DNA from: Bacteroidales bacterium UBA1754
GTDB lineage: Bacteria; Bacteroidota; Bacteroidia; Bacteroidales; Paludibacteraceae
NCBI GenBank assembly: GCA_002315615.1
Contig: DCHK01000031.1
Coordinates: forward strand, 1-19,711
Reading direction: 5' to 3'
Length of the DNA stretch: 19,711 bases
The position numbers and the translations under genes are program-made. A model generated the notes under the pieces. It saw nothing but the letters and a program-made list of their open reading frames with translations. It searched no databases and was not told where the DNA came from. Position 1 is the first letter of the stretch; each line of letters begins with the position of its first letter. This document shows positions 14,052-19,711 of this stretch, in pieces.

Positions 14052-16817
14052 TTACCCTTTGAACCTTTTTTCTTTGGCAGTGGCAAAATCGACCAAATTT
14101 GGTTTTTGCTGAGATGAACGAATATCTGCGTACTCACGATTGAGTTTTTGGCAGAATTCATCGTGTGTTTTTGGGTTCAGCAATTGCGAAATATAAACTG
14201 TATTTACTGCCGCATCTTTGCAGTAGATGACGGGTGCGCTGTACTTTGGCGCAATTTTCACGGCAGTGTGCACTTTCGAGGTCGTGGCACCACCTATGAG
14301 GATAGGAATTTTCAGTCCTGCACGCTCCATTGCCTCTGCCACGTGGCACATTTCTTCGAGCGAAGGAGTGATAAGTCCGCTCAATGCCACAAAATCTGCC
14401 TTTTCGGCAATGGCAGTTTCCACAATTTTTTCGGTAGGTACCATTACGCCAAGGTCTATTATCTCGTAATTGTTGCAAGCCAAAATTACCGAAACAATAT
14501 TTTTACCAATGTCGTGCACATCGCCTTTCACGGTAGCCATCACTATTTTTCCTGCTTTGGCACTACCTTTGCAGTTGCTCTGCTCGATGTATGGTTGCAA
14601 ATACGCTACTGCAGTTTTCATTGTACGAGCAGTTTTCACCACTTGTGGCAAAAACATTTTTCCCTCGCCGAAAAGTTCACCCACTTCGTTGATGCCCGCC
14701 ATAAGCGGTTGTTCTATAATTTCGAGAGGAGAGGCGTACATTTTCAGTGCTTCATCGAGGTCGGTCTCGATATATTCGTTTATGCCTTTTATGAGGGCAT
14801 ATTTCAGACGTTCGTCGAGCGATTTTTGTCGCCATTCATCGACCTTTTTCGCCTCTACGGCATTGTCTATTTTCAGCGATTCAGCAAACTTCAGCATACG
14901 TTCGGTAGCGTCTTCGCGTTTGTTGAGCACAATATCTTCTACATATTGCAAAAGTGTAGGGTCTATCTCGTCGTAAATTTGCAACATACCTGCATTTACA
15001 ATGCCCATATCCATTCCTGCCTTGCGAGCGTGATAAAGAAATACCGAATGAATTGCCTCGCGCACGGCATTGTTTCCTCTGAAAGAGAATGACAAATTAC
15101 TTACACCACCACTAACTTTGGCGTGTGGCAGATTTTCTTTAATCCAACGTGTGGCACGTATAAAGTCTATTCCATAATGATTATGCGCTTCAATTCCAGT
15201 AGCGATAGCCAATACATTGGGGTCGAAAATAATGTCTTGCGGAGCGAAACCAACTTTTTCGGTAAGCAAGTGGTAGGCACGACTGCAAATTTCTATTTTT
15301 CGTTCGTAAGTATCGGCTTGTCCGTTTTCGTCAAAAGCCATTACCACAGTGGCTGCGCCGTACGATTTTATCTTTGTTGCTTTCTCAAGAAATGGTGCTT
15401 CGCCTTCTTTTAAACTGATGGAATTTACAATACATTTGCCTTGAGCACATTTCAGTCCAGCCTCTATCACGTCCCATTTCGACGAATCTATCATAATAGG
15501 CACTTTCGCAATTTCGGGGTCGGAAGCAATTAGGTTGATGAAATTCACCATTTCGACTTTGGCATCAAGCATTCCGTCGTCCATATTTACATCAATCACT
15601 TGTGCACCTGCCTCTACTTGATTTCGTGCGATGGTAAGTGCTTCGTCGTAATTCTTTTCGCCTATCAAACGAAGAAATTTCTTAGAACCAGCCACATTGC
15701 AACGCTCGCCAATATTGCAGAAAAGTGATGTCTCGGCAGATTCTGATTTTATGTTTTTATTAAACAAAAACGAATTGGACTTTATGCTGAATGCATCCAT
15801 ACCCGATAGTTGCAAATCGGTAGATTTCATCGAAGGTTTTCGTACTTCGTAACCCTTTGCAAGTAATTCTGTATAAGTAGCAATATGGGCAGGCGTAGTA
15901 CCACAACAACCACCAACAATATTTACCAACTTTTCTTCGATGAATTCTGCCATTTTTGCTTTCATCATCTCGGGCGATTCGTCGTATTCGCCAAACTGAT
16001 TTGGCAGACCAGCATTTGGATGTACGCTCACATAGCAAGGTGCAACATCGCTTATTTCTTTAATAAAAGGTTTTAGTTTTTCGGCGCCAAACGAGCAGTT
16101 GAGTCCTACCGAAAGCATATCTGCGTGTGCCACCGAAGCGAGGAACGCACCCACGGTCTGTCCAGAAAGTGTACGACCACTAAGGTCGGCAATAGTTGCC
16201 GAAAGCATTATCTCCACTTTTCTGCCTGTTTTATTTATTGCGCTGTGTGCCGCCGAAATTGCTGCTTTGGCATTGAGTGTGTCGAAAATTGTTTCTATCA
16301 TAAAACCATCTACACCAGCCTCGATAAGTGCTATCATCTGTTCTTCGTACGCACCGAAAAGTTCATCAAACGTAATGCTTCGTGCCGCAGGATTGTTTAC
16401 ATCGGGCGAGATTGACGCAGTTTTGTTGGTAGGACCAATCGAACCAACCACAAAACGAGGTTTTGAAGGCGTTTTTTCGGTGAATTCATCGGCGATTTTG
16501 CGTGCTAACCTGCCTGCCGCAAGATTTATTTCGCGCACCATATTCTGCATGTGGTAATCAGCCAAAGAAATGCGTTGCGCACTGAATGTACAAGTAGTAA
16601 TAATATCGGCACCAGCCTCAAGGTATCCACGATGTACTTTTTCTATCACTTCGGGTTTCGTCAGACAAAGCGCCTCGTTGTTGCCTTTCATTTGACAGTT
16701 GCAGTGTGGCACACCTTCGCCGTGAAAATCTTCTTCGGTAAGGTTTTCTTTCTGAATCATTGTGCCCATCGCACCATCAAGTATAAGAATCCTATTCTTT
16801 AGTTCGTCGCGTAACAT
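14052..16817 (-). CDS. metH: Cobalamin-dependent methionine synthase without reactivation domain
   Basis: MetH transfers a methyl group from methyltetrahydrofolate to homocysteine through cobalamin. Domain order in the 921 residues is as follows. The homocysteine domain covers about 1-320, with zinc ligands C241, C304 and C305 ([16 protein letters not shown]). The pterin domain starts near 368 ([15 protein letters not shown]). The cap domain covers about 655-745 and the cobalamin domain about 755-885, with [10 protein letters not shown] and H768 as lower axial ligand. E. coli MetH has about 1,227 residues and ends with an AdoMet-binding reactivation domain; this protein stops right after the cobalamin domain. 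I believe this short form is usual in Bacteroidales, where the activation domain is a separate gene; none is in this window. The ATG at 16817 begins the conserved N-terminus [17 protein letters not shown]. Confidence 0.95.
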   Translation of the reverse strand: MLRDELKNRILILDGAMGTMIQKENLTEEDFHGEGVPHCNCQMKGNNEALCLTKPEVIEKVHRGYLEAGADIITTCTFSAQRISLADYHMQNMVREINLAAGRLARKIADEFTEKTPSKPRFVVGSIGPTNKTASISPDVNNPAARSITFDELFGAYEEQMIALIEAGVDGFMIETIFDTLNAKAAISAAHSAINKTGRKVEIMLSATIADLSGRTLSGQTVGAFLASVAHADMLSVGLNCSFGAEKLKPFIKEISDVAPCYVSVHPNAGLPNQFGEYDESPEMMKAKMAEFIEEKLVNIVGGCCGTTPAHIATYTELLAKGYEVRKPSMKSTDLQLSGMDAFSIKSNSFLFNKNIKSESAETSLFCNIGERCNVAGSKKFLRLIGEKNYDEALTIARNQVEAGAQVIDVNMDDGMLDAKVEMVNFINLIASDPEIAKVPIMIDSSKWDVIEAGLKCAQGKCIVNSISLKEGEAPFLEKATKIKSYGAATVVMAFDENGQADTYERKIEICSRAYHLLTEKVGFAPQDIIFDPNVLAIATGIEAHNHYGIDFIRATRWIKENLPHAKVSGGVSNLSFSFRGNNAVREAIHSVFLYHARKAGMDMGIVNAGMLQIYDEIDPTLLQYVEDIVLNKREDATERMLKFAESLKIDNAVEAKKVDEWRQKSLDERLKYALIKGINEYIETDLDEALKMYASPLEIIEQPLMAGINEVGELFGEGKMFLPQVVKTARTMKTAVAYLQPYIEQSNCKGSAKAGKIVMATVKGDVHDIGKNIVSVILACNNYEIIDLGVMVPTEKIVETAIAEKADFVALSGLITPSLEEMCHVAEAMERAGLKIPILIGGATTSKVHTAVKIAPKYSAPVIYCKDAAVNTVYISQLLNPKTHDEFCQKLNREYADIRSSQQKPNLVDFATAKEKRFKG

Positions 16818-16857
16818 TTAGGGAAGTTTTTTCGTTTAATCGTTTAGCGTTTTTTTG

Positions 16858-16878
16858 CAAATATATAGACCAAAGGTA
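16858..16878 (-). promoter_or_regulatory. Promoter region of metH
   Basis: Two exact TAnnTTTG elements occur on the minus strand: TATATTTG at 16858-16865 and TACCTTTG at 16871-16878, 41 and 54 bases from the ATG. TTG at 16894-16896 could serve as -33 for the outer one (15-base spacer, short). No cobalamin riboswitch is visible in the 89-base gap to dacB. Confidence 0.5.
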
Positions 16879-16906
16879 ATATTTTTTCTAAAACAAAAAT
16901 CGTTTT

Positions 16907-18343
16907 TTACTTGCTTACAGCATACGCATTTTTCAAAATTTCTTCGATGATTTGGCGCAATTTTGGACGTGTACCATAAAAATTATTCACCATTATACAA
17001 AAAGCAAAAGTTTGTCCACCCTTTGTAAAATAACCTGCGTAGCACTGCACATTTTTAAAACTTCCACTCTTTACGTGAAACGATGTTTGAGCAGGAAAAT
17101 TCGTCAATAAACTGTGTACTGTACCTTCTTTTCCGGCTATTGCAAACGAGCGAAAATAAGCATCTGCATATTTACTTTGCGACTTCATATAAGACAAAAT
17201 TTCTACGATGAAATCTGGCGAAAATGCGTTTTTTGGTGTAAGTCCAGAACCATCGTACATAAATGCAGCCGAAGTGTCAAATCCTTTTCCTTTCCAATAG
17301 TTTATGACATTTTCGGCACTTTTGTCAAAAGACGCTATACTATCATTTTTCAGCGATAAATGCTTGAAAATGTGCTCGGCAAAATTGTTATTACTGAAAA
17401 TATTTGTCGAACGAACAATCTCGCTCAAAGCGGGCGACAGTTGAATGTAAATAGTTTTACGACCTTTAGCACCATGCGTATTTTTCACCATACACTTTCC
17501 GCTAACTTTCACGCCCGAAATTTCCAATTCTTTTTTCAAACAATTAACCAAAAGCAGTGGGGGGTTAGAAATATCGCATTTGAACGTCATATTGTCCATA
17601 TACGGATGAAGTTCGCCACGCAAAAAACGCGTTCCCAAACCTGGTTCGCCTGCCAAATACACATCGTTTTTCCTTGCTCGTCGCGACACATTGATGCAAG
17701 GAAGAATTGTATCTGTATCGTTCAACTTGGGCGAGATGCGCACAACCATTGCTTTCCCACTTTTGGTATTCACCGTAACATATTCAGTATTGTCGTAGCA
17801 CGAAATGGCAAAAACTCCAGCACCATAATAAGTTCCTATATCTTCGCCAATCCACAGAGGAGAAACAACCTCATCGTCATACAGACCCGTTTCGGCAATT
17901 ATATTTCCGTTTATTTTTTTGATGCCTAATTTTGTTATTTCAGATTTCCAATGTTTAAGAAAACCTACCGAATCGTGAAAATAAGAAGAACCGAGCGTAG
18001 GGTCGCCCTCGCCGCGAACATAGATATTGCCGTTGAGCGTCCCTTGTTCGTCGATAGTGCCATCGTATTCTATCCACGTTTGGAACTTAAAGTCGGCACC
18101 AAGCATTTCGAGTGCAGTAGCGGTAGTTATCACTTTGGTAACAGACGCAGGTGTAAAAGTCTTTTGCGAGAAATGACTCGAAACCATTGTGCCCGTATTC
18201 ACATTCTTACAAGCAAACCCCACTTGTGCGTGTCGCGTTGATGGCAATGTATCTATTTTTGTCCAAAGCGAAGCCAACGGATCGGTAGCGTTTGCATACT
18301 GAAGCACGCAGAACAAAAATGCCGAAAGAAATGTCTTTTTCAT
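16907..18343 (-). CDS. dacB: D-alanyl-D-alanine carboxypeptidase/endopeptidase (PBP4 type, family S13)
   Basis: This 478-residue periplasmic penicillin-binding protein carries a signal peptide (MKKTFLSAFLFCVLQYANA). All three active-site motifs are present and correctly ordered: SxxK as S67-V-T-K70 (PASVTKVITTA), SxN as S317-N-N319 (IFSNNNFAEHIFKHL) and KSG at 425-427 (in place of KTG). The long insert between the first two motifs is characteristic of PBP4/DacB, which cleaves the terminal D-Ala and the peptide crosslinks of peptidoglycan. YDGSGLTPKN near 363-372 is another S13 signature. It has its own promoter and lies 89 bases upstream of metH on the same strand, so read-through into metH is possible. 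Confidence 0.93.
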   Translation of the reverse strand: MKKTFLSAFLFCVLQYANATDPLASLWTKIDTLPSTRHAQVGFACKNVNTGTMVSSHFSQKTFTPASVTKVITTATALEMLGADFKFQTWIEYDGTIDEQGTLNGNIYVRGEGDPTLGSSYFHDSVGFLKHWKSEITKLGIKKINGNIIAETGLYDDEVVSPLWIGEDIGTYYGAGVFAISCYDNTEYVTVNTKSGKAMVVRISPKLNDTDTILPCINVSRRARKNDVYLAGEPGLGTRFLRGELHPYMDNMTFKCDISNPPLLLVNCLKKELEISGVKVSGKCMVKNTHGAKGRKTIYIQLSPALSEIVRSTNIFSNNNFAEHIFKHLSLKNDSIASFDKSAENVINYWKGKGFDTSAAFMYDGSGLTPKNAFSPDFIVEILSYMKSQSKYADAYFRSFAIAGKEGTVHSLLTNFPAQTSFHVKSGSFKNVQCYAGYFTKGGQTFAFCIMVNNFYGTRPKLRQIIEEILKNAYAVSK

Positions 18344-18367
18344 TTAAAAAAATCCCATTAAATCACA

Positions 18368-18399
18368 CAAAGGTAATAATTAGGGAATTAAAACAGCAA
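18368..18399 (-). promoter_or_regulatory. Promoter of dacB
   Basis: On the minus strand TACCTTTG at 18368-18375 matches TAnnTTTG, with TTG at 18397-18399 and a 21-base spacer, which is the normal Bacteroidota layout. The dacB ATG lies 24 bases downstream. Confidence 0.65.
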
Positions 18400-18499
18400 T
18401 GACTTTGAAAGAAAAAAATAAAACAAAAATTGCCTTTTTTCTTGCAAGAAGTCAAAAAATATTGTAACTTGCCCCAAAATTTAATAAACCTAATACAAT

Positions 18500-19102
18500 A
18501 TGAAAAAGTTAACTTTAATTCTTGCAGTCGTTTTGGCTGCCTCTTGTTCCTCTAAAAAAAATAATGCTGAAGCAGAAGCGGCTTTGACTTGTGAACAAAC
18601 GGAACAACAAATAGATGCTACACAATTGCAGATGACAAGCCCAATCGAAATCACTGCATTGGAGCAAGATTATCAACCACTTGTCAGCGAAGACAATGCT
18701 GCAGGTTATGCTTACAAATGGGTATCTTTCGCTACAGATTTTGCCAGAGAAGGTAAAACTTTGAATGGTACATACAACGGTTTGGCACTTACTTTTGTTG
18801 GCGAGCCATTCCAATTCCGTTTCCAAGTAGAAAGTTTTGACGCTGATGGAAATGCAAAAGACAATATTTGCCCAGTTTACTGGTTGAACGGACAACACAC
18901 CGACCCAGTTCTTACTACACTCGATGGTAGCACAGTTGCAAATACTTGCAACGAAGAAACAACAGTTTACTTTGAATTGCCAGCCGAAATTACTGAACGT
19001 TTTGCCGATGGCAACGCTGGTATGCACATTCACTTTGGCGACCAAGGTTCTGCTGGAGATTTAGTAATTTCTAAAGCATACCTCTTCCAAGTAGCAAAAT
19101 AA
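18500..19102 (+). CDS. Putative lipoprotein of unknown function
   Basis: The 200-residue product has a lipoprotein signal ending in a lipobox (VLAASC, Cys16), followed by SSKKNN, so it is likely a lipid-anchored envelope protein. The mature part is acidic and rich in Thr, Ala and Glu. Segments such as FRFQVESFDADGNAKDNICP and the pair of cysteines flanking the VYWLNGQHTDP stretch suggest a compact beta-rich domain, possibly with a disulfide. I recognise no family. It is a single-gene unit with a strong terminator after it. Its promoter is unclear; TAACTTGC about 35 bases upstream is a weak match, and a 12-base perfect palindrome (TTCTTGCAAGAA, 18439-18450) lies further upstream and could be an operator. 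Confidence 0.75.
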   Translation: MKKLTLILAVVLAASCSSKKNNAEAEAALTCEQTEQQIDATQLQMTSPIEITALEQDYQPLVSEDNAAGYAYKWVSFATDFAREGKTLNGTYNGLALTFVGEPFQFRFQVESFDADGNAKDNICPVYWLNGQHTDPVLTTLDGSTVANTCNEETTVYFELPAEITERFADGNAGMHIHFGDQGSAGDLVISKAYLFQVAK

Positions 19103-19136
19103 CGCGAAAACACATTAACAATAACTAAATAAATAG

Positions 19137-19173
19137 GCGATGAATCAAAATTGGTTCATCGCTTTCTTTTTTT
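19137..19173 (+). terminator. Rho-independent terminator of the lipoprotein gene
   Basis: GCGATGAA at 19137-19144 pairs with TTCATCGC at 19155-19162 around a 10-base loop, followed by TTTCTTTTTTT. It ends about 20 bases from the convergent recX stop. The minus strand has only a weaker AT-rich run, so it mainly serves the plus-strand gene. Confidence 0.85.
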
Positions 19174-19193
19174 GCCCATTTCATCGAAGAAAA

Positions 19194-19643
19194 TCAGTCG
19201 TTGTTTCGCAAGGCATTTTGTATCGCTTCGCTCTCGAAACCCCTACTTGCGGCAAATCGGAAAAGTTTTGCCTGCATATCGTATTTGTCTTTCGCTTTGG
19301 TATGTCGTTTTTTATCCTGAAGCAATTCTCTCAACGCACAAAGATATTCGTCATCGTCAATCTCTTGCAGCGCAGTTTGAATGAGCGCACTTTCAATTTT
19401 CTTTTGCCTCAAAGCGTAGGCAATTTTTATACGTCCCCACTTTGAAAAGCGGAATTTATCACGTACAAAAGCGACCGCATAACGCTCGTTGCTGATATAT
19501 TTTTCTGCAACAAGATACTGCACAATCTTTGCCGCTTCAGCCTCCGAACTACCATACGAAAGAAGTTTTTCGTAAATATCGTTTTCGCAATGTTCGCTTT
19601 TAGAACAAAGTGCCGCTGCTTTATGTAAGTTAATTTCGTACAT
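19194..19643 (-). CDS. recX: Regulatory protein RecX
   Basis: RecX binds RecA filaments and limits recombinase activity. The protein has about 149 residues and consists of repeated three-helix units. Diagnostic segments are ALCSKSEHCENDIYEKLLSYG, then IVQYLVAEKYISNERYAVAFVRDKFRFSKWGRIKIAYALRQK, and a third unit ending in KLFRFAASRGFESEAIQNAL. I use the ATG at 19643 (MYEINLHKAAALC). A TTG 30 bases further upstream is in frame, but the ten extra residues come from the AATTCAAAATT intergenic repeat. It is convergent with the lipoprotein gene. RecA is not in the window. Confidence 0.9.
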   Translation of the reverse strand: MYEINLHKAAALCSKSEHCENDIYEKLLSYGSSEAEAAKIVQYLVAEKYISNERYAVAFVRDKFRFSKWGRIKIAYALRQKKIESALIQTALQEIDDDEYLCALRELLQDKKRHTKAKDKYDMQAKLFRFAASRGFESEAIQNALRNND

Positions 19644-19649
19644 ATACAA

Positions 19650-19711
19650 TTTTGAATTAAGAATTATGACCAAAGGGAATAATTCTTAATCATCGACCGA
19701 AAGGGAGATAA
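19650..19711 (-). repeat. Dispersed intergenic repeat, inverted copy
   Basis: Read on the minus strand this stretch gives TTATCTCCCTTTCGGTC, then ATTATTCCCTTTGGTC and AATTCAAAATTG, the same ordered blocks as at 1694-1745 on the plus strand. It continues to the window edge. Confidence 0.5.

Noticed and set aside
14148..15092. 314-codon plus-strand ORF opposite metH
   Set aside because: It is antisense to a well-conserved enzyme and rich in Cys, His and Phe without any domain pattern. It is a shadow of metH codon usage.

Overview
The window looks like chromosomal DNA of a Bacteroidales-type member of the Bacteroidota. The evidence is AT-rich intergenic DNA, TAnnTTTG-type -7 promoter elements, a gldF-type gliding ABC permease, a remnant of a type IX secretion C-terminal domain, a MetH without its reactivation domain, and many short intergenic repeats of the kind common in these genomes. 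No species can be named from the sequence alone.

Layout. Positions 1-375 are non-coding and repeat-rich. On the minus strand follow holB (376-1524), a repeat-filled gap, and a tightly packed unit read gldF, surE, a small membrane protein, lpxB (4777 down to 1815). Divergent from gldF, a plus-strand pair overlapping by 4 bases encodes a PagL-like outer-membrane lipid A deacylase (4872-6239) and a large membrane-anchored protein with a propeller-like C-terminus (6236-8866). Positions 8991-13760 are an accessory island. It holds a HipB-like regulator with a hipA gene destroyed by an internal deletion, the tail of a lost type IX cargo gene, an M42 metallopeptidase, and a probable RiPP locus. To the right, housekeeping genes resume: metH (14052-16817, minus), dacB/PBP4 (16907-18343, minus), an unknown lipoprotein (18500-19102, plus) and recX (19194-19643, minus).

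The most interesting part is 11161-13764, read on the minus strand. A TAnnTTTG element precedes about 300 nt of highly structured RNA that ends in a hairpin plus seven U. The RNA ends only 28 nt before the start of a 687-residue protein. That protein appears to fuse an R-S-E class ADP-ribosyltransferase domain (R61, STS at 82-84, ExE at 126-128) to a PqqD-like recognition domain, a radical SAM core (C328/C332/C335) and a SPASM domain. Forty-five bases after it lies a 34-codon gene for a three-cysteine peptide with CxxxCxxxC spacing, which fits a RiPP precursor. A terminator-like hairpin follows, then the M42 peptidase gene, which could supply leader processing but seems to have a frameshifted N-terminus. 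An ADP-ribosyltransferase domain fused to a radical SAM peptide maturase, with a cognate peptide and a pseudoknot-capable leader RNA, is a combination I do not recognise as described. Function is inferred from motifs only.

Several genes serve the cell envelope: LpxB makes the lipid A disaccharide, the PagL-like protein may deacylate lipid A in the outer membrane, and PBP4 trims peptidoglycan.
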